Part shown: piece by piece, positions 24,157-33,277 of the stretch
Layout: every line of letters begins with the position of its first letter
Position numbering within the stretch: position 1 is the first letter of the stretch
DNA from: Paucidesulfovibrio longus DSM 6739
GTDB lineage: Bacteria; Desulfobacterota; Desulfovibrionia; Desulfovibrionales; Desulfovibrionaceae
Assembly (NCBI RefSeq): GCF_000420485.1
Contig: NZ_ATVA01000011.1
Location: 535,855 to 599,854 of the forward strand
Length of the DNA stretch: 64,000 bases
Direction of reading: 5' to 3'
Made by a program: the position numbers and the translations under genes
The notes under the pieces: model-generated
The model's input: the letters and a program-made list of their open reading frames with translations, nothing else
Databases searched by the model: none
What the model was told of the DNA's origin: nothing

Positions 24157-26082
24157 ATGAGCGAATGCGGCAGTCTTCTTGAACAATTGAAAAGCTCGGA
24201 CACGGTGGACGTGCGCGAGGCGGCCTTTCTCGCCGGAGAGGGGCGCTGCGTCGAAGCCGTGGCGGCTCTGGCCGCGCTGCTCGAGGACGAGAACATAGGC
24301 GTGCAGGAGGCCGCGGACGTGGCCCTGCGCAAGATCGGCGGTCCGGCCACGGTGGAGGCCCTCGTGCCCCTGCTGCGCTCGGAGCGGGCCCCCGTGCGCA
24401 ACCTGGCCATGGACATCCTCCGTCAGATCGGGGTCCAGCATCTCGGCGTGCTCGTGGAGCTCGTGCCCGACGCGGATGCCGATGTGCGCATCTTCGCGGC
24501 GGACATTCTCGGCGCCACGGGAAGCGTCCGGGCGGTGGAGCCGCTGGTGCGGGCTCTGCTCCACGATCCCGAAGTGAATGTCCGCTACCAGGCTGCGGTC
24601 AGTCTCGGCGAGCTCGGCAGCGTGGACGCGGCCGCGGCCCTTGGCCGGGCCATGAAGGACGAGGAGTGGGTGCAGTACGCCGCGGTGGAGGCCCTGGCCA
24701 AGATCGGGCACAGCCCGGCGGTGGACGCGTTGCTGGCGGCCATGAATGATTGTTCGGATCTGGTGCTTTCCATGGTCGTGGACGCCCTCGGCAGCATCGG
24801 CACCCCCAAGGCGGCCTCGCTGCTCCTGAAGCGCCTGCCCGTATTTCCGGCCGTGCTGGCGCATAAGGCGGCCAAAGCCATCGTCGGCATTCTCGGCGCG
24901 CGATCCTTGAGCCTGCTTTCCGCCCAGGAGCGCGAAACGCTCCGAAGCAGCCTGCTCGGCGCCTTGGACGACGAAGACCCGGACGTGCAGGACGCGGCCA
25001 TGCTCGGACTGACCTCGCTGGGCGGCGAGGAGGCCTCCTGGGCCGTTCTGAACATCGCCGCGGGGCTCGACCCGGACGTGCACTCCGAACGACTGGCCAC
25101 GGCCATTCGCGCCCTGGCCGGGATCGGCCTCACGGAGGCGCTCCGCAAGGGGCTGGAAAGCAACGACCTGAACGTGGCCACCACCGCCGTCGCCGCCCTG
25201 GCCAAGTGCCGGGGCGAGGGCGTTTCCACGCCGCTCATGGAGCAGTTCTGGGACAAGCCCCTGAATCTTCAGCGGACAATGATCGCCGCCCTGCTCGAAG
25301 TGGGAGGGCCGGAGGCCCGTCAGTTTTGTCTGGATATCCTCTCCCGGCATTACGACGGCAAGGTTTTTCGCGGCGCGCTGCGCTTTCTGGGCGAGAAGCT
25401 GCATGACCGCGACGCGGGCGATGTGCTCTTCTCCTTCCTGGAACACAAATACAACGACGTGAAGGAAGCGGCGCTGGACGCCTGCATCGCCGTGGGCGGC
25501 GAGCGCATGACCCGGCGTTTTCTGGAGCTTGTGGAAAGCCCGGACGACCTGCACCGGCTCATGGGCGTCTACGCCCTGGGACGGATGGATGGCGGCGGCC
25601 ATATCGACGTGCTCGAAAGAGCGCTTTCCGACCCTTCGCCCGACGTGCGCAAGGTCGCCTTGGAAGCGGTGGCCGAACAATGCGACGACGTGAACCACGC
25701 GCTGCCCCTGGTGGCGGAGCGTCTCAGGGACGAAAACGCCGAGGTTCGGCTGACCGCGGTCAAGCTCATGGGGCTGTGCGGCCATCCCGAAGTGGTGCCC
25801 CATTTGCTCGACGCGCTGCACGACCCGGACGACTGGGTCTGCATCCGGGCCATGGAGTCGCTTGGTTCCATGCGCGTGGCCGAGGCGGTTCCTGCGCTTC
25901 AGGAACTTGTGACCTCCCCCAACCGCCTGCTGGGCATCAAGGCTGTCGAAGCCATGGGCGCTGTGGGCGACGGAGCGGCGTTCCAGGCTCTGCTGGTCAT
26001 TGCGGGCGGAGACGACCCCGAACTGGCCGACGCGGCCCAGGACGTGATCGAGGCCATGCAGAACGCCGACGGAGGGGCATAG
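24157..26082 (+). CDS. HEAT-repeat protein within the chemotaxis cluster
   Basis: A 641-residue protein built almost wholly of HEAT-like repeats of about 31 residues, roughly twenty in number. Examples are DADVRIFAADILGATGSVRA, EVNVRYQAAVSLGELGS, EWVQYAAVEALAKIG and DDWVCIRAMESLGSM. It would form a long right-handed solenoid used as a binding surface. No catalytic domain. It starts 37 bases after cheB and its stop abuts the cheR ATG, so it is part of the operon. A scaffold or receptor-array adaptor role is inferred from context. Confidence 0.85.
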   Translation: MSECGSLLEQLKSSDTVDVREAAFLAGEGRCVEAVAALAALLEDENIGVQEAADVALRKIGGPATVEALVPLLRSERAPVRNLAMDILRQIGVQHLGVLVELVPDADADVRIFAADILGATGSVRAVEPLVRALLHDPEVNVRYQAAVSLGELGSVDAAAALGRAMKDEEWVQYAAVEALAKIGHSPAVDALLAAMNDCSDLVLSMVVDALGSIGTPKAASLLLKRLPVFPAVLAHKAAKAIVGILGARSLSLLSAQERETLRSSLLGALDDEDPDVQDAAMLGLTSLGGEEASWAVLNIAAGLDPDVHSERLATAIRALAGIGLTEALRKGLESNDLNVATTAVAALAKCRGEGVSTPLMEQFWDKPLNLQRTMIAALLEVGGPEARQFCLDILSRHYDGKVFRGALRFLGEKLHDRDAGDVLFSFLEHKYNDVKEAALDACIAVGGERMTRRFLELVESPDDLHRLMGVYALGRMDGGGHIDVLERALSDPSPDVRKVALEAVAEQCDDVNHALPLVAERLRDENAEVRLTAVKLMGLCGHPEVVPHLLDALHDPDDWVCIRAMESLGSMRVAEAVPALQELVTSPNRLLGIKAVEAMGAVGDGAAFQALLVIAGGDDPELADAAQDVIEAMQNADGGA

Positions 26083-26961
26083 ATGTCCTCGATTTTTTCC
26101 AAGACCATTTCCGGGGACAAGGATCTCAAGATCACGGAGCAGGAATTTCGGCAACTCAGGGATTTCGTCTACGGGCAATGCGGCATCTTTATTCCTGATA
26201 ATCGTCAGTATTTAATGGAAAACAGGCTTTCCAACCGGATCAAGGCGCTGAACCTGAAGAGTTTCGGCGAGTATTTCTATTTTTTGCAGTACGACTCCGA
26301 CCGGCGTCAGGAAATGGGCAAGCTCTTTGAGGTCATCACCACCAACGAGACCAGCTTTTTCCGCAATCCTCCGCAAATCCAGGTTTTCCAGGACACGATT
26401 TTGCCGGGATTGCTCGCGGAGCTGCGCAAGAAGGGCCGCAGGCGGCTGCGCATCTGGTCGGCGGGCTGTTCCACCGGGGAGGAACCCTACACCCTGGCCA
26501 TCTGCATCCATCGGGCGCTCGGCAACGAGCTGCCGCTTTGGGACGTGCGCATCACGGCCAACGACCTTTCCGCGCGCGTCGTGGACGCGGCGAAGAACGG
26601 CGTCTATTCGAGCTACGCCCTGCGCACCACGCCCAAGGACGTCATCGACCAGTATTTCATCCAGGAGGAACGGCTGTTCCGCATCCGGCCGGACGTTCAG
26701 CGCCTCGTCTCCTTCGGGCAGATCAATCTCAACGAACGGGCCCAGCTCAAGCTCGTGGAACGTTCCGAGGTCGTCTTCTGCCGAAATGTGATCATCTACT
26801 TCGACGAGGACATGAAGCGGCGGGTGATCAACGCCTTCTACGACAACCTCGTGCCGGACGGCTATCTTTTCATCGGCCACTCCGAATCCCTGCATAACAT
26901 CACCCGCGCCTTCAAGCCCGAGCACCATCCCGGCGCGATCATCTATAAAAAGCTCGGTTGA
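26083..26961 (+). CDS. cheR: Chemoreceptor methyltransferase CheR
   Basis: Methylates receptor glutamates using SAM. A 292-residue protein with the N-terminal CheR helical domain (about 15-75, EFRQLRDFVYGQCGIFI) and the methyltransferase domain with TNETSFFRNP, the SAM motif WSAGCSTGEEPYTLA near 127-141, and FCRNVIIYFD. The ATG abuts the previous stop. The C-terminus ends after the methyltransferase domain, with no added TPR. Confidence 0.94.
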   Translation: MSSIFSKTISGDKDLKITEQEFRQLRDFVYGQCGIFIPDNRQYLMENRLSNRIKALNLKSFGEYFYFLQYDSDRRQEMGKLFEVITTNETSFFRNPPQIQVFQDTILPGLLAELRKKGRRRLRIWSAGCSTGEEPYTLAICIHRALGNELPLWDVRITANDLSARVVDAAKNGVYSSYALRTTPKDVIDQYFIQEERLFRIRPDVQRLVSFGQINLNERAQLKLVERSEVVFCRNVIIYFDEDMKRRVINAFYDNLVPDGYLFIGHSESLHNITRAFKPEHHPGAIIYKKLG

Positions 26962-26975
26962 ACAGGGAAAAGGAC

Positions 26976-27578
26976 ATGGCGCATTGCAAGGACGGCGAAC
27001 GAAGGACAGCGGAGGGCGGCGCGGCGCGGGCTTTTGCCGCCTGCTACGGGCTCGACCCCGGCGCTCCGGCCGCAGGCGGGCTGGACGCGGCGGACGACCG
27101 GGCGCTGCTGGATCGGCTGATTGCGGAAAACGACGTGGAACTGATCACCTTCCGCCTGGGCGGCAAAATGTTCGCCCTGCCCATCGTGGTCGTGCAGGAG
27201 GTCGTGCGCAGCGAGGAACTGACTCGGCTGCCCTCCGCGCCGTTCTACGTGCCCGGCGTGCTCAACCTGCGCGGGCGGGTGACGCCCGTGATCCGGTTGC
27301 GTTCGCTGCTGGGGCTGACCGCGACGCCCCAGGAACCGGACCGCTTCATCGTGGTCTGCCGTCACCAGGGGCTTCAGGTCGGCCTGTTGATCAACGCTGT
27401 CGCGGCCATGCGCCGCGTGCCCGGCAAAGATTTCGATCTCAACGTGACGGCCCAGCTCGGGGACAATGCGAAATATCTCTTGGCCCTGGTTCGGGCGGAA
27501 GGCGGGCTGGTCAGCCTGCTGTCCATCGACAGGTTGACAAGGGGCGTGCTGAAGAAGGAAGGAGAGGCGGATGTCTAA
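26976..27578 (+). CDS. cheW: Chemotaxis coupling protein CheW
   Basis: Links CheA to receptors. 200 residues: about 45 poorly conserved N-terminal residues, then the CheW fold with ELITFRLGGKMFALPIVVVQEVV, VLNLRGRVTPVIRLRSLLGL and QVGLLINAVAAM. The ATG at 26976 is chosen for the GGGAAAAGG just before it; a TTG at 26958 would add six residues and overlap cheR. The N-terminal extension is longer than in E. coli CheW. It overlaps cheY by 8 bases. Confidence 0.88.
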   Translation: MAHCKDGERRTAEGGAARAFAACYGLDPGAPAAGGLDAADDRALLDRLIAENDVELITFRLGGKMFALPIVVVQEVVRSEELTRLPSAPFYVPGVLNLRGRVTPVIRLRSLLGLTATPQEPDRFIVVCRHQGLQVGLLINAVAAMRRVPGKDFDLNVTAQLGDNAKYLLALVRAEGGLVSLLSIDRLTRGVLKKEGEADV

Positions 27579-27939
27579 ACATATTCTGATCGTGGACGAT
27601 TCAAAGACCGTGCGCAATCTGGTCGCCTTCATCATGAAGAAGGAGGGCTTCCGGGTGACCACGGCCGAGGACGGGCTGGACGGGCTGGAAAAGCTCTACG
27701 GCGCGGGCCAGGTGGATCTCGTCGTGTCGGACATCAACATGCCGCGCATGGACGGACTCACGTTCATCAAGGCGCTCCGGGAGCAGGACGCCTACCGCGA
27801 TCTGCCCATCGTCGTGCTTTCCACCGAGGGCGAGGAGCACGACATCGATTCGGCCATCACCATCGGGGCGAACATCTACATGGTCAAGCCTGCCCAGCCG
27901 GAAAAGCTGATGCGAAACGTCAAAATGCTTTTGGGATAG
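27571..27939 (+). CDS. cheY: CheY-like response regulator
   Basis: A stand-alone receiver domain, 122 residues. Acidic pocket DD at 9-10, phospho-acceptor D54 (VSDINMPRMDG), Thr/Ser switch in VLSTEG and a conserved Lys in VKPAQP. Probably phosphorylated by CheA and acting on the flagellar switch. The short overlap with cheW implies coupled translation. Confidence 0.92.
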   Translation: MSKHILIVDDSKTVRNLVAFIMKKEGFRVTTAEDGLDGLEKLYGAGQVDLVVSDINMPRMDGLTFIKALREQDAYRDLPIVVLSTEGEEHDIDSAITIGANIYMVKPAQPEKLMRNVKMLLG

Positions 27940-28026
27940 CCCCTCGGCGTATGGAGAGAATGTCTTGACTTGCACTGAAAAGCCCGGAAACATGAACGTT
28001 CAACGCCACGCCACAGGGAGCGGTTC

Positions 28027-30969
28027 ATGAGCCAGGAATACATGGATCCGGAACTTCTTTCCGATTTCTTCAATGAGGCCAAGGAGCATCTCGAAACCAT
28101 CGAGCCCAACCTCTTGCAGCTTGAGGCCAATCCCGAGGATCTCGGGCTGCTCAACGACATCTTTCGGCCCATGCATTCGCTCAAGGGCGCTTCCGGCTTT
28201 CTGGGGCTGAACAAGATCAACCGGCTGGCGCACAAGGCGGAGAACATTCTCGACGACCTGCGCCAGGGACTGCGACCGGTCACCTCCGCAGTCATGGATG
28301 TCATTCTCTCCGCCACGGACGCCCTGCGGACCATGGTGGATAATCTCGAAGCCTCGGGCGCGGAGGGCGATGTCGAAGTGCAGGAGATCATCAGTCGCAT
28401 CGAAGTGTTGCAGCACAGCAAGCCCGAAGCGGACACCGCTGCCGCCGCTCCGGCCCCGCAGGGGAATCCGGCGAAAGAGCCCGCGCCTGCCCAGCCCGCA
28501 CCCGCCCAGCCCGCGCCTGCCCCCAAGGCTAACGGCGTGCGTATCCAGATCGCAACGGACCCCGACTTCGACGACACCCCCTATGCCCTGACCACGGTGG
28601 GCGAGGGACACCTCACCGACTTCCTTGAGGAAGCCCAGGACATCATCGAAGACCTCAATCGCTCTCTGGTGACGCTGGAGGGCGGCGCGGATGATTCCGG
28701 CGGGCTCATCAACGACATTTTCCGCTATTTCCACAATCTCAAGGGCAACAGCGGCATTATCGGGTTCAAGGAGCTCAACGCCCTGACGCACGAGGCCGAA
28801 ACCTTGCTCAATCGCGTGCGCAAGGGGGAAATGCAGCCCTCGCAGCCGCTTTTCGACCTGCTGCTCGCGGTCGTCGACCTCATCGAAGCCATGATCGCCC
28901 ATGTGGAGCCTTCCACCGGCGAGGTCACGCCCATGGACAGCTCCGGCATGGTCGAGCTGCTCCAGCGCTCCTATGAAGAAGGGGTGATCCCGGAAATCGC
29001 CATGCACGGCGACGTCCAGGAAGAGCAGCCCGCGCCGCAGGCTGCCGAACCGGAACCGCCGCAGCCTCCCATGGCTCCCGCGCCGCAGGAAATGACTACG
29101 GGCGCGGACGACGAGGTGCTGGAGGCGGGCGGGTTCGATCCTGAGGACGTGGCCATTTTCGAGAACGCCGTGGGGCAGCAGATCGACAATCTCAATCTCG
29201 CCCTCGGCGAGCTGGCGCGCGACGCAAGCCAGGAAAAATACGTCGACGGCATCTACCGGGCCTTGCTGACCATCCAGAATTCCTGCGGTTACATGGGCCT
29301 GGACGAGATCCGCGACTACGCCGCCCAGACCGCGGGCCTGGTGGACCAGGGCCGCAAGAGCGGCGATTTCGGCGTCCTGCTCGACATCCTCGGCCAGGAG
29401 GTCGGCATCATCAGCGACCGTCTGCTGGGCGCGGTGGACAAGCTCAAGAGCGGCATGGACGCTCCCGAGGAGATTCTTCCGGTCGAGACGCCCGCGTCCC
29501 GGCCTGCCAAGCCTGCCCCGGCTCCGGCCGCTCCGGCTGCCAAGGCGGCTCCCCCGGCGGCTGCCTCTCCGGTTTCCCGCCCCTCGGCCCCTGCGCCGGC
29601 TCCCCCGGCTTCCCCCGCTCCGGCGGCTCCGGTTCCGGCCATGAGCGCGAAGTCCGCGAACGCTTCGGCAAAGCAGAAGACCGCCAGCACCATTCGTGTG
29701 GACCACCAGAAGCTGGACCATCTGATGAACCTCATCGGCGAGCTGATCATCAACCGCAACCGCTACGCGCTGCTTGCACGCGCCCTGGAGGAGGGGCAGG
29801 AGGAAGTGCATGTGGTGGCGCAGCAGCTCACCGAGACCACCTATGCCATGGCGCGCATTTCCGACGATCTTCAGGACACGATCATGAACGTGCGCATGGT
29901 GCCCGTGCAGACCGTGTTTTCGCGCTTCCCGCGCCTTGTGCGCGACCTCTCCCGCAAGAGCGGAAAGCAGATCGAGCTGATTACCGAAGGCGAGGAGACG
30001 GAGCTGGACAAGAGCGTGGTCGAGGAGATCGGCGATCCCCTGGTCCACCTCGTGCGCAACGCCGTGGACCACGGCCTGGAAAGCGAAGAGGACCGGGTGG
30101 CCGCAGGGAAAAGTCCCACGGGCCACGTCTGGCTGCGGGCCTACCACAAGGGCAATTCCGTGGCCATCGAGGTCGAGGACGACGGGCGCGGAATCGATCC
30201 CGAGAAGATGCGCAACGTGGCCGTGAAAAAGGGCGTGCTTACCGTGGAGGAGGCCGCCAATCTCGACGACCGCGAGGCCATTGACCTGATCTTCCACCCC
30301 GGATTTTCCTCCGCCGAGAAGGTCACGGACATTTCCGGGCGCGGCGTGGGCATGGACGTGGTCAAGACCAACATCAAGAATCTCAAGGGCAGCGTGCACA
30401 CGCAGTCCGAGGTTGGCAAGGGCACCAAGCTGACCCTGACCCTGCCGCTGACCCTGGCGATCATCGACGCGCTCATGGTCGAGGTGGCCGGAGACATCTT
30501 CGCCATTCCGCTGGACGCGGTGTCCGAGACGACGAAGATCAAGGCGGAGAAGCTGTCCGACGTGAACAGCCGCAAGGCCGTGACGCTGCGCGGCGAAGTC
30601 CTCGGCATCGTGGAGCTTTCCGAACTCCTCGACCTGCCCACGAACACCGAGTCCCGTACGATCCTGCCCATCGTCATCGTGCACGACAACGACCGCCGGG
30701 TGGGGCTTGTGGTCGATCGTCTCCTGGAGCGGCAGGAAATCGTCATCAAGCCGCTCGGCCAGTATCTCAGCGATTTCGACCTGGACGGCATCTCCGGGGC
30801 CACGATCATGGGGGACGGCTCCGTCGTCCTGATTCTGGATCCGCACGAGATATACGCCCTGGCGACCTCTCTTGGCCGGCCCCAGGCGCGCGGACTGGAC
30901 AGGCCCAAGGCTCCCGCCCTGGGCGCGGCCAGGGGCGCCGCGGCCCAGGCCCTGGAGGCCGGACGCTGA
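28027..30969 (+). CDS. cheA: Chemotaxis histidine kinase CheA with two active and one degenerate HPt domain
   Basis: A 980-residue sensor kinase. HPt1 has phospho-His H50 (RPMHSLKG); HPt2 has H236 (RYFHNLKG). A third HPt-like region (about 373-475) aligns (RALLTIQNSCGYMG) but has Leu at 414 in place of His. Ala/Pro-rich linkers separate these. Then come the dimerisation domain (about 555-620, DHQKLDHLMNLIGELIINRNRY) and the ATPase domain with the N box HLVRNAVDHG (674-683), DDGRGID (718-724) and GRGVGMDVV (771-779). A C-terminal CheW-like domain follows (from about 808). No P2 domain is evident. It ends the operon before a terminator at 30989-31030. Confidence 0.94.
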   Translation: MSQEYMDPELLSDFFNEAKEHLETIEPNLLQLEANPEDLGLLNDIFRPMHSLKGASGFLGLNKINRLAHKAENILDDLRQGLRPVTSAVMDVILSATDALRTMVDNLEASGAEGDVEVQEIISRIEVLQHSKPEADTAAAAPAPQGNPAKEPAPAQPAPAQPAPAPKANGVRIQIATDPDFDDTPYALTTVGEGHLTDFLEEAQDIIEDLNRSLVTLEGGADDSGGLINDIFRYFHNLKGNSGIIGFKELNALTHEAETLLNRVRKGEMQPSQPLFDLLLAVVDLIEAMIAHVEPSTGEVTPMDSSGMVELLQRSYEEGVIPEIAMHGDVQEEQPAPQAAEPEPPQPPMAPAPQEMTTGADDEVLEAGGFDPEDVAIFENAVGQQIDNLNLALGELARDASQEKYVDGIYRALLTIQNSCGYMGLDEIRDYAAQTAGLVDQGRKSGDFGVLLDILGQEVGIISDRLLGAVDKLKSGMDAPEEILPVETPASRPAKPAPAPAAPAAKAAPPAAASPVSRPSAPAPAPPASPAPAAPVPAMSAKSANASAKQKTASTIRVDHQKLDHLMNLIGELIINRNRYALLARALEEGQEEVHVVAQQLTETTYAMARISDDLQDTIMNVRMVPVQTVFSRFPRLVRDLSRKSGKQIELITEGEETELDKSVVEEIGDPLVHLVRNAVDHGLESEEDRVAAGKSPTGHVWLRAYHKGNSVAIEVEDDGRGIDPEKMRNVAVKKGVLTVEEAANLDDREAIDLIFHPGFSSAEKVTDISGRGVGMDVVKTNIKNLKGSVHTQSEVGKGTKLTLTLPLTLAIIDALMVEVAGDIFAIPLDAVSETTKIKAEKLSDVNSRKAVTLRGEVLGIVELSELLDLPTNTESRTILPIVIVHDNDRRVGLVVDRLLERQEIVIKPLGQYLSDFDLDGISGATIMGDGSVVLILDPHEIYALATSLGRPQARGLDRPKAPALGAARGAAAQALEAGR

Positions 30970-30988
30970 TCCCGCTCGGCTCGCAATG

Positions 30989-31030
30989 AAAAAAAAACGC
31001 CGGGGGACGACAAGTCCCCCGGCGTTTTTT
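30989..31030. terminator. Bidirectional terminator
   Basis: Stem AAAACGCCGGGGGAC / GTCCCCCGGCGTTTT with a short GACAA loop, flanked by A9 and T6 runs; serves cheA and the convergent membrane protein gene. Confidence 0.92.
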
Positions 31031-31048
31031 GGTCGGGTCCGTTCGCGT

Positions 31049-31990
31049 CTAGGCTGCGGGCAGGAGCACGAAGGCGAAGGTCGCGGCGCTCAGGTGCGCC
31101 CCCCAGGCCAGGACCGCACCGATGAGGATCAGGCCCTTGAGGCGCATGGGAGTGCGGCTGCGCAGGACGAGGCTCCAGAGGACGCAGCAGGCCAGGGCCA
31201 GGCCCGCGCCCGCAAAGAGCACGGGAGCCAGCGAGGACTGGAGCAGCAGCGCCCGATCGTCCGGGCTGAGCATCAGCAGCAGCCAGGCCATGCCTCCCAG
31301 TTGAAGGAACATGAAGGGCGCTCCCCAGCGGGCGGCCGCGGGCAGCGCGTAATTGTAGTAGTCGCGGCCGAAGTCGTCCCGGTTGCGGCGGTAGACGAGG
31401 TAGGCCATGCCCAGGCCGCCCGCCAGGGCCAGGGCCAGCAGCGTGAACTGAAGGGCAAAGGGCCAGAGCAGGGAGTCCGAACCGGGCAAGGTCAGGGGCT
31501 GCATGGCCGGAGTCTGCCCCACGGCGAAAGCGTCGAGCAGGGCCGGTGCCGCCATCAGCGTGAGGGGAATGGTGGCCAGGGAGGCCAGTGCGCCGAGCAG
31601 GCCGAGCAGCAGGTGCGCGACCTTGCTGGAGCGCAGGTGCCTGAAGGTGAAGCGGTACACGCCGCCGAAAAAGAGGGCGGATCCCCAGGCGGCCAGGGCG
31701 GGCATGGCCGGGGATTGCGGCGAGGTCAGCCATTCCTGGAGCCAGGGAAGCGAACGCGCCAGGATGACCGCGCCGCCCAGGAAGGCGACGGCGGCAAGGG
31801 ACATGAAAGTGGTGAACATGGCGGCCATCTGTTGGGCGAACTTGTCGGCGAATGCTTTTCCGGAAGCCATTCCAGCGGCTTCGGACAGCAGCGCGGGCAG
31901 AAGCGCGCCGAGCCCCGCCACGGCCAGCATGTCGAAGAACGCGGGCGCGGCGAGTTGGGAAAGAAGGTTGATCATTTCGGCGGAAATCAT
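31049..31990 (-). CDS. Polytopic membrane protein of unknown function
   Basis: A 313-residue protein with about eight hydrophobic segments (for example FFDMLAVAGLGALLPALL, FTTFMSLAAVAFLGGAVILA, LAPVLFAGAGLALACCVLWSLVL). Conserved-looking charged loops include RDDFGRDYYNYALP. The ATG at 31990 has CGGAGAA upstream. I do not recognise the family; it is not a canonical transporter. It is monocistronic as far as can be seen. Confidence 0.65.
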   Translation of the reverse strand: MISAEMINLLSQLAAPAFFDMLAVAGLGALLPALLSEAAGMASGKAFADKFAQQMAAMFTTFMSLAAVAFLGGAVILARSLPWLQEWLTSPQSPAMPALAAWGSALFFGGVYRFTFRHLRSSKVAHLLLGLLGALASLATIPLTLMAAPALLDAFAVGQTPAMQPLTLPGSDSLLWPFALQFTLLALALAGGLGMAYLVYRRNRDDFGRDYYNYALPAAARWGAPFMFLQLGGMAWLLLMLSPDDRALLLQSSLAPVLFAGAGLALACCVLWSLVLRSRTPMRLKGLILIGAVLAWGAHLSAATFAFVLLPAA

Positions 31991-32155
31991 GGGCGGTTCT
32001 CCGAATGTTCTGCGGCATTTCCCGGCGCGCGGCAGGGCGGGAGACCGCATCGTTGCTTTACTATCGGTTTTGTGATTGCGTCGGCCCGGGCCGGGGCGAC
32101 GCCGAGGGAGAATGTCATTTCACCCGTGGAAAAGCAAGTCCGCACCGATGCTTCC

Positions 32156-32184
32156 TTGCCAAAAGCGATGCTTTGGCCTAATGA
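32156..32184 (+). promoter_or_regulatory. Putative promoter of the YbgF/CpoB gene
   Basis: TTGCCA (32156-32161), 17-bp spacer, TAATGA (32179-32184), 37 bp before the ATG. Confidence 0.5.
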
Positions 32185-32221
32185 AATTCGAAGTGAATAC
32201 AAAGAGTCGCCGGAGATGCGC

Positions 32222-33193
32222 ATGAAATGGATTTCCCTTCCGCTGCTGCTCGGAGTGTTGATGCTGGCCTCAGGGTGCGCCGCCACCAGTGGAACCACGC
32301 AGGCAGCCAGCCAGGAATGGCGGCTGCAGAGCCTCGAAGAAAGCTTTCTCGACTTCCAGGAGGCCCAGCGCCAGGAAGCGGAGCGCTCGCGCGCGGCCGA
32401 CGCGGAACTCGCCAAGCGTCTCGCCCGGTTGGAAGAGCGCGTCACGGCCATTCTCGGCACCGGAGCAGATCTGCCTCCCGAGCAGGGCGACCCCGGCGGC
32501 ATGCGCATGGACGGCGACGACATGCGGCCGGGCGGCGCAACCATGGCGGAGCCGGGTGCGGACGGCATGCAGCCTGCCGAACCCAGGACGCCCGCGGTAC
32601 TTTCCGAGTCCATGAGGGAGCCTGCTCCCGGAGGCGATACGGGCATGACAGGGGCCTTGCCCGCACCGATCAAGGCCGGTCCGGAGAGCAACGAGGAAAA
32701 GCCCTGGGACGACGTGCCCGGCCCGGCCCTGGAGGCCAAGACGCGTCAGCCCGCCTCTTCCATGTCCCCTCCTGCGGCTCTCGCCTCCAGGCAGAGCTCC
32801 TCCGCCGCTTCCGGGACTTCCGCCCAGACGCTCTACGAGCAGGGGCTCAACCTCGTCCGCTCCGGCCGCGCCGAGCAGGGACGAGCGACCCTGGAACGCT
32901 TCCTCAAGGATTATCCCGCCAACAAGCTCGCGCCCAACGCCATCTACTGGATCGGGGAGAGCTGGTACGGCCAGAAGAATTACCCCCAGGCGATTCTCTC
33001 CTTCAAGGACGTGGTCACCAAGTATCCCAAGCATCCCAAGTCGCAGGCCGCTTTGCTCAAGATCGGCATGTCCTACCGGAACGTCGGCGACAAGGACAAC
33101 GCGGTCTTCTATCTGCGCACGCTCGTGGACGACCATCCCGGTTCCGAGCCCGCGAAGATGGCGGAACAGCTGCTGCGCGAAATTCCCAACTAG
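32222..33193 (+). CDS. cpoB: Tol-Pal system protein YbgF/CpoB, lipoprotein form
   Basis: A 323-residue envelope protein. Lipoprotein signal MKWISLPLLLGVLMLASGC; the ATG at 32222 is preferred over 32216 because CGGAG then sits at normal distance. A short coiled coil (about 35-75: SLEESFLDFQEAQRQEAERSR) is followed by a long low-complexity Pro/Gly/Ala linker. C-terminal TPR repeats follow from about 205 (LYEQGLNLVRSGRAEQGRATLERFLKDYP, AIYWIGESWYGQKNYPQAILSFKDVV). This is the CpoB layout. It probably links cell-wall synthesis to outer-membrane constriction; other tol genes are absent here. The lipid anchor differs from the soluble E. coli protein. Confidence 0.82.
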   Translation: MKWISLPLLLGVLMLASGCAATSGTTQAASQEWRLQSLEESFLDFQEAQRQEAERSRAADAELAKRLARLEERVTAILGTGADLPPEQGDPGGMRMDGDDMRPGGATMAEPGADGMQPAEPRTPAVLSESMREPAPGGDTGMTGALPAPIKAGPESNEEKPWDDVPGPALEAKTRQPASSMSPPAALASRQSSSAASGTSAQTLYEQGLNLVRSGRAEQGRATLERFLKDYPANKLAPNAIYWIGESWYGQKNYPQAILSFKDVVTKYPKHPKSQAALLKIGMSYRNVGDKDNAVFYLRTLVDDHPGSEPAKMAEQLLREIPN

Positions 33194-33277
33194 AAGGCTG
33201 CTCCGCGTGTACGACTGCGCATGGACAGCGGAGCGCGCGGATTTGCGCCGCGCGCGTGACCGAGCAGGGGCGGGCCT

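Noticed and set aside
28000..30846. Minus-strand open frame of about 948 codons opposite cheA
   Set aside because: His/Arg/Gly-rich antisense translation; cheA motifs are all on the plus strand.
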